From: an uncultured Alphaproteobacteria bacterium
GTDB taxonomy: Bacteria; Pseudomonadota; Alphaproteobacteria; RF32; CAG-239
Assembly (NCBI GenBank): GCA_934229625.1
Contig: CAKQDU010000016.1
Coordinates: forward strand, 1 to 21,638
Direction of reading: 5' to 3'
DNA: 21,638 nt
A program made the position numbers and the translations under genes. The notes under the pieces are model-generated. The model ran no database searches and was not told where the DNA came from. It worked only from the letters and a program-made list of their open reading frames with translations. How positions within the stretch are numbered: the stretch's first letter is position 1; each line of letters starts with the position of its first letter. Positions 8,054 through 16,304 of the stretch are shown here, piece by piece.

Positions 8054-10393
8054 ATGGATAAACTAAAAAAAATCATATTGATAATACTTACAGCCCTGAC
8101 ACTTTGCACCAGCAGCGCCAGAGCTATGGATGCCGAATTAGCTTATTTGACAGCCACATTGTTTGGCGAGGCCGGCGGTGAAGGATTGCTCGGCATTCAA
8201 ACAGTTGCCAGCGTTATTGCCAATCGCCGCAACTACTATCAGGCGCATTCAAAGGGCGGAACCATAAAACTTTCGGATGTTTGCTTGGCTAGGTGGCAAT
8301 TTTCTTTTTGGAACGATAAACGCAATTGGACTGTCCAAAGTATTGAAAATTGGGCAAAAAGTCTAAAAGGAAGCAATGTAAAAGCATGGAACAACTGCTT
8401 GTCCGTTGCCAAACAAGCCATAGCCGGAACAATGAAAGATGTGGCAAACGGAGCAACATTTTATTACGCTACTTGGATGGATAAAAAAGGAGTTACACCA
8501 TCGTGGGGACGTACGACACATTATAAAATTGTCGGACACCACAAATTAGTTTACGGCGTAGGTCTGGCACCGCTTAAAACCTGGCATAGTGCAAATTCCA
8601 TTGCCGGCGGCGGAGGAGGATGGAGTGGGGATTTATCCGGCGGCGCTACCGGATTCAGCTCTATACCGGGTAAAGCTTATAAACCTTATGGCGGCTACCC
8701 TCCTGAATGTAAATCAGCAGCAACTCACAACAATAGCATAATCAACAACGAAATTATGAAACATCGTCTGTTTGCCGAAGATATATTGATAAATCTGCAA
8801 AATATGATGATTAAAATTTACAAATCTCTAAGTGTGCTTTTTGCTCGCGGTCATGCTTTGATGTGCTTTTCCACAAAGGTTTCGCCTATTTGTTTGGATG
8901 CTGCCGGAAGCAATATTTTTGACACAATAAAATCTTTGGCTTCTTGCTCTATTAAAGTGCCGTTGCTAAACTATTTTATTCCCGGCTTGCTGATTTATAT
9001 TACAGGTTTCTTTATGTGTATGTCCATCGGTATGTATTTTGTTGATATTTCATTTAAACTGGGATTTGCGGTACTGTTTTTGCCTCTGACTATAGCTTTA
9101 TGGCCGTTTCCGCCGACACAAAATAAATTTGCCGAAAATATTTCCTCTATAATAAATAGCGCCATGTTATTTGCTTTTGCCGCAGTCGGCACAGCCTATG
9201 CCGTTATTCTCATCAGCGCCAGCTTGGGTTCTAATGCCGACTTTTGGCGGGTAATGGACATTGCCTCCAACGCAAATTTTGGCGATGGTGTTTTAGGTTC
9301 AGCCGAAAAATGGTGGAATTTATTCAATGATAAAGACAACAGTATGGAAAAATTCAGCCAGGCCTACAGCATAAGCTCAACAAATATCTTAATTATTCTG
9401 TTTGCGCTGATTTTTGGGTTCAAGATTTTAGGCTCAAGCATAAACAACTATTTAAACACCTTTTTCAGCGACGGCATACTTGGCTCTGCAAACCATACTA
9501 TGCACTACATGGGAACACAGGCCATCGGTTTTGTGAAAAATCACACCGTAGACCCCGTTGCCCGCTACGCGCGTGATGTGGCAATGTTTCAAGGTGGAAA
9601 AGCTATTGAGGGAGCCGGTAATTTATTATCGAAAGTACGCCCTAACAGCAAATTTAGCAGTCCGGCGCCGGTTTCTCCGACTTCCAGAACAGGTTCGGCT
9701 TCGTTCAACGGCAATGGTCAAGACACCATGTCCCAAAGTGCAGAAGATGATATGGATAACGATACCCCTATTATACCCGATACAACTGTAAACGATGACA
9801 ATTCTGCTCCTGAAATAAATAATAACGAAAACAACACGGATGAAAACAAAAAAACTTCCGAAAACACAAAACAAAATGACGAGCAGCAGACATCAGGTAC
9901 AAAACAAACTTCGCAGCAAAATACAAATGAACAGCCGGAAGATGCCGAAGCTCCGTCTGCCATGCAAAAAATAAATAATTTCACCCGTCCTACCGGTCAC
10001 AGTCTGACTGTCGGCAACGCTTTTAAGGCGGTAAAACATCCTCAGCAAGCTTATCGCACCATAAAACAGCTGGCTCAGCAAGGCGTGCAAGATTGGCAAA
10101 ACGCCGATTCTCTAAAAGATAAAGGCAAACTTGTTCTGAAAAACAGCGGTCAAGTTGTGATGCGAAGTGTCCGCGGCAATGCTATAGAAGCGGCAAACGC
10201 AGCTACCGGCATAACCGGAGGATTTTTAAAAGCCGTAGGCAAAAAAATGCAAAGTAAACCGGCTCAATGGCAAAAAGAACGCCAAAACCAGAGCAGCACG
10301 CATAATGCCTCGTATTATGAGCAGCAAGAGCAAGAAGCAGAAGCTCGGTATCAGCAAGAACAAGAAGAAATCAATAATTCATATAATTCTTAG
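8054..10393 (+). CDS. SleB/CwlJ-type murein hydrolase fused to the C-terminal half of a VirB6/TrbL-like core
   Basis: The 779-aa product starts with a signal peptide (1-24, ending ARA). Residues 26-170 match the SleB/CwlJ (Hydrolase_2) peptidoglycan hydrolase family. They contain LFGEA with the predicted catalytic Glu39, VIANRR (54-59), QFSFW (82-86), GATFYYA (133-139) and PSW (149-151). A Gly-rich linker (about 184-210) leads to GHALMC (266-271). The second VirB6 half-core follows, with hydrophobic segments near 309-352, 366-390 and 443-460 and LPLTIALWPF (343-352). The first half-core is the preceding gene. Residues 530-779 are a hydrophilic, Gln/Asn/Glu-rich tail, probably cytoplasmic. Inferred role: to cut murein exactly where the channel crosses the periplasm. 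SleB-type enzymes are best known from spore germination but also occur in Gram-negatives and phages. Confidence 0.8.
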   Translation: MDKLKKIILIILTALTLCTSSARAMDAELAYLTATLFGEAGGEGLLGIQTVASVIANRRNYYQAHSKGGTIKLSDVCLARWQFSFWNDKRNWTVQSIENWAKSLKGSNVKAWNNCLSVAKQAIAGTMKDVANGATFYYATWMDKKGVTPSWGRTTHYKIVGHHKLVYGVGLAPLKTWHSANSIAGGGGGWSGDLSGGATGFSSIPGKAYKPYGGYPPECKSAATHNNSIINNEIMKHRLFAEDILINLQNMMIKIYKSLSVLFARGHALMCFSTKVSPICLDAAGSNIFDTIKSLASCSIKVPLLNYFIPGLLIYITGFFMCMSIGMYFVDISFKLGFAVLFLPLTIALWPFPPTQNKFAENISSIINSAMLFAFAAVGTAYAVILISASLGSNADFWRVMDIASNANFGDGVLGSAEKWWNLFNDKDNSMEKFSQAYSISSTNILIILFALIFGFKILGSSINNYLNTFFSDGILGSANHTMHYMGTQAIGFVKNHTVDPVARYARDVAMFQGGKAIEGAGNLLSKVRPNSKFSSPAPVSPTSRTGSASFNGNGQDTMSQSAEDDMDNDTPIIPDTTVNDDNSAPEINNNENNTDENKKTSENTKQNDEQQTSGTKQTSQQNTNEQPEDAEAPSAMQKINNFTRPTGHSLTVGNAFKAVKHPQQAYRTIKQLAQQGVQDWQNADSLKDKGKLVLKNSGQVVMRSVRGNAIEAANAATGITGGFLKAVGKKMQSKPAQWQKERQNQSSTHNASYYEQQEQEAEARYQQEQEEINNSYNS

Positions 10394-10402
10394 GAAAGTA
10401 AT

Positions 10403-13400
10403 ATGACAATGCGCCAAACAGTTTCAAAATATATTTTAGAAAAATTATCGGTACTCACGATGATTATCGGCTGTTTGGTTATGTCCGCCTCTCCGGCAAC
10501 AGCAAACTGCAACGGCGTTACCCCAAAATGTTCTGCGGCACTCGGCTATGAATCTTCCGGCGGCTGTCAACCTAACAGACACGGAAACAGTCTGGTCGGT
10601 AGTGCTTCGGCAAAAGTGAAAGCAAAATGCGTTGCCAGCACCACAAGCGGCGGTTGTTTCAATTCCGTACCGGTCAGCAGCGTAACTTCTTATAACCGCA
10701 GCGGTTTTCGTTCCCCAAAGCGTAATCACTACGGCAGCGATTTGGGAACCGGAGGAAATACAAAAGTTTTAGCCTATGCGGCAGCGGATGGCACGGCTGC
10801 CGGTTGTTCTATATCTACGGGTGGCGGCCGCACGCTTGTAATTCGTCACACAAAGCATTGCGACGGAGCCGGAAAATCCAAACCGAATTATTCCACAATT
10901 TATCGCCATCTGTTTAAAACTCTAAAATGCAGCGGCGAAGTACGCAAAAATGAGAAAATCGGTGTTGTCGGCGGTTCTAATGCCTCTAGCCGCGGCGGTC
11001 CTGTCTGCGACAATCCGTTACAAGCCAAAAACTGCTCACCATACTATGCCATCCACCTGCACTTTGAGGTGGTTGACGGCGCGATGTCCGCCTCCTCTAC
11101 CTATGTCGGAGGCAGCACCACACTTCAGGCCTCATGCGGCGGATTGCAAGCTCTTTGCGGCGGTTGTCCGGCCAGTACAAAATCTTGCGGCGGAGGTATG
11201 TCTCCATATTCAAACGGACAAGAAGCCTCCGGAAACGAAGCCAGCGCCACAAACGGCAACGGCACCCCAAACGGCATGCAGTTTGATGAAAACGGCAACC
11301 CTATCGGCGATGGCAGCAAAGAAGCTGAATGTGTTTTATCAAACTATTTGGACAGCACAACCTGCACCAGCTGCGATATTTTTAAAACAATTTTCAACGC
11401 GGCCAGCAATTTGACTGCCACCGCCATATCAAAACTTGCGGCTCCTAGCAAAACTATTGTCTTAACCGGATTTTTGATTTGGCTGGCTATCTATATTCTA
11501 AAACAAATATCTTCATTTCAAGGCGCGTCTCCCGGAGATTTGCTTAAAGGTATCTTGATGCAGGGAACCCGTGTCGCCATTGTTGTATTTATATTATCGG
11601 GAGCTCTTTATCAAATTATGGATTTAACCATAAATCCGGTAGTGCAGACCGGACTGACTTTTGCCAATATGCTAAATCCGGACTCCAATTGCGACAGTTC
11701 CAGAGACTATATGCAGGGAATTGTCGGATACGATTCGAAAAATGGTATGCAAAGCACATCGCAGGGCGGTCTGCCGCGCAGCATGGGCGAATCTATTATA
11801 TGCACAATCAAAAATTTGGAAGACAGCGTTGGAGTATTGGCATCTTTGGGCAACTATTCGGTTTGCTTATCTTTTCATGATATGGCTGTTTTTGAGGGCG
11901 TGCTGCCGCATCTCGGCTATTTGCTCTCTGGATTCGGCCTATGGCTTGCCGGCCTGTTTTTGCTTTTTGCTTTTCCGTGGTGTCTTATAGACTGTATTTT
12001 GCAGTTGTGTATCGCTGCGGCCATGATTCCGTGTTCTATAGCGGCATTTGCATTTAAATCTACAGCAAAATATACAAAAATCACTTGGGATTTCTTTATG
12101 AATGCTATGTTCACATTGGTATTTATGGCGGTTTTAGTCTTTATTTTGAACTCTATGTTCAAAGAATGGATTGGCTTAAATGATGATACTTTAACCAACT
12201 TTGACCCCGGACTGCTAATCACGGCCTACAGCAAAAACGGCTTAGCTTGGTGGGGAATCGGAGCCTTTAAGATTTTTGCTTTTGTTTTCTTATTTGTCTG
12301 CTTCATAGATGAAGTACCGAGCATGGCCAACAGATTTGCCAAAGGCGCACCTTTTGGAAGCAAAGGTATAGGACGTATGGTTGGCGGCACCGTAGCCAAA
12401 ACAGGAGCCAAAGTTGCAGCCGGCGCCGGCCACATTGCCGAACAAGGAGCCGAAACGCTTGGAGAAGCAGCCAATTCCTTAGCCGGAAATTGGGTTCGCA
12501 GCAAAACAAACCAAGTCAAGGGCATGGCAATATCAGCTATGGGCGGACGGAAAATACGCGATGAAAACGGCGAAGTTGTCGGATATCAGGCTCGTTTTAA
12601 AGTTCCGGGATTCACCCAAACCCGTACAGTCACCAAAGACGCAAACGGAGTATGGACGCAAACAAAAGAAACTCATCAGACCACCAATGCCGATAAAGAA
12701 TTTAAACCGATGAAAGACGCAAACGGCAATTCAACTTTCGGCGTAAAAACATTTGATGCGGAAAGCGGAAAAACAATTTATGAAGAAATGGAAAAATCCA
12801 TTGACCCAACCACCGGCAACATTATGTACAGCTCCAAAGACGGTAAAAGCAAACTTGTTACCGATGCCAACGGAACTATTCTGAAATATAAACGAAACAC
12901 AGATACCGACATGCAGCAAGAGCGCCATCCGGGAAGCGTGCAGAATACCAACGATTCGTTTATGCATAAACGGGTTATGGTGGATGCCAGAGGCAACATT
13001 ATCGGCACCGATATAGAATTTAAAAACGTAAGCTCTAAATATCTGGTAAACAAAGACGGCAGTACCAATATGCATGCCTTTAATCAGATTATGACCGGCG
13101 TCAGCGACAAAAACAAAGCCGATGCTCTGTCGGCAATGGCTATTACCCACCTGAAAGCTCGCGGTCAAAATATGGATAATCGTTTCCAAAATCGTAAAGT
13201 CAACATGGATAAAAACGGCGGTATTCACATAGAACAAACTAACCGTGACGGCAGCAAACAAACTGTTTCGGCACAAATGATTGACGGGCAGATGGTTATC
13301 CAAAATCAAATCGTTGACAGCAAAGGTAACGTCACCATTCAAAAAAGTAACGGCATCCAAAACAAAACTACGTCTTATATCCGGCAAAAAGACGGAACTT

Positions 13401-14035
13401 TCCTTAAATCCGTAAAATACGGCTTTACCGATGAAGCGCACAGCCGCAGCCGCTTATCCTCCCCATTGGATGCCAATGGAGCTTGGGGATATGGCATGAA
13501 TCCGCAAAAAGCGATGTCAGGATTTAACAATAAAGAGTTCCAAGAACATTTAGACCAACTGCAAAACGGTCAAAAAGATGATGTAAAATTGACCGCGGCG
13601 CAAGTAAACATTGAACTGAATATTGATTCGGAACAACGAAAAACAACCGATATACAAACTTTACTGGACAATATGCAAAATAAAAACGCTGCTCCGTCCA
13701 TAAACGATTTAACAAATTTAAATTCGGCCGTAAGCAATGAACGGATGAATGGCGTTATGGATACACCTGAACAGCTGGCCGCACGCGAGCTGTTGAGAAA
13801 AGAACTTGCAAATATTGCCGGAAATCCGAAAAACTTGGAGCGGCTTAATGGCAAAGAGTTAAAAGAGGTTGTTATAATGATAGACGCCAATAGTCTAAAC
13901 CCGGACGGCTCTCGCGACGTTCAGCTTGACAATTTGCTGGACAATGCTATATCATTGTTGTCACCTCAGCAAAAATCTGAGCTGATGCTTAACGAAAACT
14001 TGTCTCAACAGCTTTCGGCAAAATTGATACTATAA
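10403..14035 (+). CDS. M23 (LytM-type) metallopeptidase fused to a VirB6/TrbL-like core and a long C-terminal repeat domain
   Basis: The 1210-aa product has AGGA 7 nt before the ATG and a signal peptide (about 1-34, ending ATA). A Cys-rich stretch precedes an M23 peptidase domain (about 100-228). The zinc and catalytic residues look complete: H109-x3-D113, IYRHL with H169, and H218-L-H220-F-E. C321-T-S-C324 opens a full VirB6 core with hydrophobic segments near 354-368, 388-404, 500-550, 562-584 and 614-634. MGESIIC (461-467) and IPCSIAAFAF-K-x-T (542-554) match the other copies. After a short Ala/Gly-rich patch, residues about 695-1020 consist of many short DANGN/KDGS-type strands, reminiscent of YD or MORN-like beta repeats. 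Residues 1090-1210 are helical and related to the next gene's product. M23 enzymes cut peptide crosslinks, so this protein could complement the SleB fusion upstream. Confidence 0.8.
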   Translation: MTMRQTVSKYILEKLSVLTMIIGCLVMSASPATANCNGVTPKCSAALGYESSGGCQPNRHGNSLVGSASAKVKAKCVASTTSGGCFNSVPVSSVTSYNRSGFRSPKRNHYGSDLGTGGNTKVLAYAAADGTAAGCSISTGGGRTLVIRHTKHCDGAGKSKPNYSTIYRHLFKTLKCSGEVRKNEKIGVVGGSNASSRGGPVCDNPLQAKNCSPYYAIHLHFEVVDGAMSASSTYVGGSTTLQASCGGLQALCGGCPASTKSCGGGMSPYSNGQEASGNEASATNGNGTPNGMQFDENGNPIGDGSKEAECVLSNYLDSTTCTSCDIFKTIFNAASNLTATAISKLAAPSKTIVLTGFLIWLAIYILKQISSFQGASPGDLLKGILMQGTRVAIVVFILSGALYQIMDLTINPVVQTGLTFANMLNPDSNCDSSRDYMQGIVGYDSKNGMQSTSQGGLPRSMGESIICTIKNLEDSVGVLASLGNYSVCLSFHDMAVFEGVLPHLGYLLSGFGLWLAGLFLLFAFPWCLIDCILQLCIAAAMIPCSIAAFAFKSTAKYTKITWDFFMNAMFTLVFMAVLVFILNSMFKEWIGLNDDTLTNFDPGLLITAYSKNGLAWWGIGAFKIFAFVFLFVCFIDEVPSMANRFAKGAPFGSKGIGRMVGGTVAKTGAKVAAGAGHIAEQGAETLGEAANSLAGNWVRSKTNQVKGMAISAMGGRKIRDENGEVVGYQARFKVPGFTQTRTVTKDANGVWTQTKETHQTTNADKEFKPMKDANGNSTFGVKTFDAESGKTIYEEMEKSIDPTTGNIMYSSKDGKSKLVTDANGTILKYKRNTDTDMQQERHPGSVQNTNDSFMHKRVMVDARGNIIGTDIEFKNVSSKYLVNKDGSTNMHAFNQIMTGVSDKNKADALSAMAITHLKARGQNMDNRFQNRKVNMDKNGGIHIEQTNRDGSKQTVSAQMIDGQMVIQNQIVDSKGNVTIQKSNGIQNKTTSYIRQKDGTFLKSVKYGFTDEAHSRSRLSSPLDANGAWGYGMNPQKAMSGFNNKEFQEHLDQLQNGQKDDVKLTAAQVNIELNIDSEQRKTTDIQTLLDNMQNKNAAPSINDLTNLNSAVSNERMNGVMDTPEQLAARELLRKELANIAGNPKNLERLNGKELKEVVIMIDANSLNPDGSRDVQLDNLLDNAISLLSPQQKSELMLNENLSQQLSAKLIL

Positions 14036-14053
14036 TAATCGGCGAGTGTGAAA

Positions 14054-15025
14054 ATGGTTAATATGTTTGATGATATTTATGGCGAAAATGAAATACCGGA
14101 TGGTTTTGTAGATGAAAACGGCTTGGTTCATAACCTGAAATATCTGGAAAACGGCGATACTCTTGACACAGTCAGACAAAGCGATGGCTCTTATCTGACA
14201 TTGATATACGGGGCAGACAACACACTTAAAGGAAAAATGCTGACCGATAAACATAATAATCAAAAAAAGATTGTTTATCAAAAAAACGGCATTGAAGAAA
14301 CCATAAAAACCAGCGATGGCTCATGTCTTTTACGCAATTACGATACCAACAAAAATCTAGTTTATGAACTATCCTGTAATAAAGACAAACGCTTTCATAT
14401 GCGCCTGATTGACAACGGGAAGCTTGTCAATGCCTCGCCTAAGCACTTGTTTCAGCTTGAATCCCAAGCGCAGGAATGTTTGCGCAACAGACAACCATTG
14501 CCAATGGATAAGGCGATTATCCTTAACTTGGTGAATACTCAGCTAACAGAATATTCAAAAGACTTAAAAGTTATGGAAAAATTAGACCCGGAAAGCGTGA
14601 TGGCGCTGACTCTTTTAACCGACATACGCTATCAAGGCCGCGATGGCAAAATAAATCAACCTTTTTTAGATGTCTTGAATAAAACACTTATTTTACTAAC
14701 CGACAAGCAGCGGGCAGAATTGCTAAAACACGGCAATTTGTCTGAAGGTTTGACAGAAGCGCTTGAAAACGGTTGGTCGTTCATTCAGGTTGCCGGCACA
14801 TCAAAACGCCCAAAACAAAAAGGCTCTGCCAAACCTTTCCACTCAGAACATATCAGCAAAGAAGACGAAGATTTGCTTTACCGCTGTTATCAATTTAGAG
14901 GAGCGGCAAACTTCAAAGAGCTTGACCGAGCATTGGAAGTTCTGAAAATTCTTAAAGAAGACGGAGTTGACACCGCCGAGGTGGAAATTTTGGATGCAAT
15001 TTTACAAAAGCAGAAAAATCACTAG
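14054..15025 (+). CDS. Soluble protein duplicating the C-terminal module of the M23/VirB6 fusion
   Basis: Three in-frame starts are possible: GTG 14048, ATG 14054 and ATG 14063. GGCGAG at 14041-14046 sits 7 nt before 14054 and only 1 nt before 14048, so 14054 is chosen (323 aa). There is no signal peptide or membrane segment. Residues about 15-125 are beta-repeat-like (DENGLV, LENGD, SDGSYL, KNGIEE, SDGSCL), as in residues 695-1020 of the upstream protein. Residues about 155-255 are helical and align with the upstream protein's last 85 residues. Shared positions include LD-x-L-x5-LL-x3-Q-x2-EL-x4-NLS, corresponding to LDNLLDNAISLLSPQQKSEL upstream. The final 70 residues are unique and charged. 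I do not recognise a named family. By inference it competes with, caps or extends the cytoplasmic tail of the channel protein. Confidence 0.7.
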   Translation: MVNMFDDIYGENEIPDGFVDENGLVHNLKYLENGDTLDTVRQSDGSYLTLIYGADNTLKGKMLTDKHNNQKKIVYQKNGIEETIKTSDGSCLLRNYDTNKNLVYELSCNKDKRFHMRLIDNGKLVNASPKHLFQLESQAQECLRNRQPLPMDKAIILNLVNTQLTEYSKDLKVMEKLDPESVMALTLLTDIRYQGRDGKINQPFLDVLNKTLILLTDKQRAELLKHGNLSEGLTEALENGWSFIQVAGTSKRPKQKGSAKPFHSEHISKEDEDLLYRCYQFRGAANFKELDRALEVLKILKEDGVDTAEVEILDAILQKQKNH

Positions 15026-15140
15026 ATTCTTATATTGATTTCGGCAAATACCGCTAAATTTCTTTGTAATTTCCAAACTTTTGTATAAATTTATTTATTG
15101 GTTTCCGGCAATTCCATCCTTATGTTTAGGCAAATATTTC

Positions 15141-15170
15141 ACAAAGTTGATGTACACAACTTTGTTTTTT
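15141..15170 (+). terminator. Perfect 9-bp dyad with T run: terminator of the VirB6 run and/or repressor operator
   Basis: ACAAAGTTG (15141-15149) and CAACTTTGT (15157-15165) are perfect complements around a 7-nt loop containing TGTACA. A T run follows (15165-15170). This fits rho-independent termination of the upstream gene run, though the stem is AT-rich and therefore weak. The dyad ends 9 nt before the -35 box of the regulator gene, so it is equally well placed to be that repressor's own operator. Sequence alone cannot decide; both may be true. Confidence 0.55.
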
Positions 15171-15173
15171 GTC

Positions 15174-15201
15174 TTGATTTTTTTATTCTTTTTTCTATTA
15201 T
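15174..15201 (+). promoter_or_regulatory. Sigma70-type promoter of the regulator gene
   Basis: TTGATT (15174-15179) and TATTAT (15196-15201) are separated by 16 nt. The expected transcript start near 15208 leaves a 5-prime leader of about 27 nt, containing the Shine-Dalgarno sequence of the regulator. Confidence 0.6.
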
Positions 15202-15221
15202 GTCATAAAGCTATTATTTAT

Positions 15222-15227
15222 GGAGAA
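15222..15227 (+). promoter_or_regulatory. Shine-Dalgarno GGAGAA that fixes the regulator start at 15235
   Basis: GGAGAA lies 7 nt before the ATG at 15235. It overlaps the alternative upstream ATG (15220-15222), which has no ribosome-binding site of its own. Confidence 0.65.
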
Positions 15228-15234
15228 ATATGAT

Positions 15235-16209
15235 ATGGAAGAAATTATTTTCCCAAATCAAATCAGAATGCACAGAAGATTACGCGGTATGTCTATGCAG
15301 GAATTGGCTGACCACTTAGGTGTCAGCTTATCGGCAATTTCCAAAATTGAAAAAGGTTACCGCCGTCTGAATCAAGAGCAGCTCATTCAGGTTGCCGAAC
15401 TTATAGACTGTTCTTTGCAGGATTTATATGTTAATGAACAAAATTCTCAGCAAGATGTGGTTCAAGCATGGAAAAGAGAGCAGGAAAGACGCTGCAAAAT
15501 AAACCAGAATGCAGGCTTGAAAACACTAGGCGCCGGTTTGCGTCATATCCGCACAGACAAAGGTCTGACGTTGATAGAAGTTGCCGAAAGCGCTGATATG
15601 ACTTTGTCTGTGTATCACCGTATAGAAATGGGGCAGCGTGAAGTTTCTGACAAAGAGTACAACAACATAGCAAAAGCTTTTTCCATGACTATTGACAAGC
15701 TTAAAGCCGAAATCAAAAAGCTGGATTCCGATGGTGTGCTTGAAGATATTATAGAACATAATGAAACACGTTATAAACTTTTGAACAATTCTCGCTATTC
15801 TAGTGTTGCGGCAGCGGCAGATGAAGAAGATGAAATCACCATGATTCCAGTTTTCGGTGCCAGCAATGCGGAAGGCAATATCGTAATTGACCGAGACAAT
15901 CCTGTAAAAGAGGTTATCTGCCCTATTCAACTGCAAAACAAACCTGAGGCCTATGCTGTTAACCTTTGCACTCGCCGACTTGGCTCATTGCTGCCTAGCC
16001 GAGCCATTTTGTTTGTCGACAAAACAGAAGTTGTCAGCGCCGGAGATATTGCTTTATATTATATCAGCGAAACCGAAACAAAGCTCATAAGTGTCCGCGA
16101 AGATGAAAACGGACAACTTTATGGTCTGCGCTGGAATCCCGATGAAAGAACAAATTTCAGTAACAGCGATTTAACAAAAATTCATAAAGTTGTAGCTATA
16201 AACCTGTAA
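15235..16209 (+). CDS. Transcriptional regulator with two XRE-type HTH domains and a serine-less S24-like domain
   Basis: The 324-aa product (start chosen by the GGAGAA site) has two Cro/C1-type helix-turn-helix domains. The first covers about 8-65 (MSMQELADHLGVSLSAISKI at 19-38). The second covers about 97-158 (LTLIEVAESADMTLSVYHRI at 111-130). A helical linker leads to a C-terminal domain (about 200-324) resembling the S24/LexA-like part of phage C1 repressors: IPVFGASNAEGN (204-215) and the VDK...GDIALYY stretch (261-276). The usual G-D-S-M-x-P box reads N-L-C-T-R-R-L-G at 243-250, so the nucleophile serine is absent. The Ala-Gly cleavage site appears as Ala-Glu-Gly. It should therefore not self-cleave in an SOS-like way and may instead sense a ligand or dimerise. 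It has its own promoter, dyad and terminator, between the two gene blocks it may control. Confidence 0.78.
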   Translation: MEEIIFPNQIRMHRRLRGMSMQELADHLGVSLSAISKIEKGYRRLNQEQLIQVAELIDCSLQDLYVNEQNSQQDVVQAWKREQERRCKINQNAGLKTLGAGLRHIRTDKGLTLIEVAESADMTLSVYHRIEMGQREVSDKEYNNIAKAFSMTIDKLKAEIKKLDSDGVLEDIIEHNETRYKLLNNSRYSSVAAAADEEDEITMIPVFGASNAEGNIVIDRDNPVKEVICPIQLQNKPEAYAVNLCTRRLGSLLPSRAILFVDKTEVVSAGDIALYYISETETKLISVREDENGQLYGLRWNPDERTNFSNSDLTKIHKVVAINL

Positions 16210-16242
16210 TTTTTGTTGCGCAACGCTTATATTTTAATAAGA

Positions 16243-16286
16243 AATTTACTCTCTCCTGTTTATAATGGGGAGAGTAAATTGTTTTT
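16243..16286 (+). terminator. Strong rho-independent terminator after the regulator gene
   Basis: A 14-bp stem pairs AATTTACTCTCTCC (16243-16256) with GGGGAGAGTAAATT (16267-16280), with only one G-T wobble. The loop is 10 nt and GTTTTT follows. It insulates the regulator from the gene at 16305. The loop itself contains TATAAT (16261-16266). A small palindrome, GTTGCGCAAC, lies at 16215-16224 upstream. Confidence 0.85.
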
Positions 16287-16304
16287 AGGTTATGAGGCAT
16301 AAAG

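Noticed and set aside
7477..8066. Frameshift or sequencing error joining the 187-aa and 779-aa genes
   Set aside because: The downstream gene has its own ribosome-binding site, signal peptide and enzyme domain before the second half-core, so restoring one frame would not give a normal core.
12731..13441. Long minus-strand frame (236 aa) opposite the tail of the 10403 gene
   Set aside because: It is a mirror of a well-supported + strand coding region, has no ribosome-binding site and no recognisable domain, and its apparent openness follows from the codon use of the real gene.
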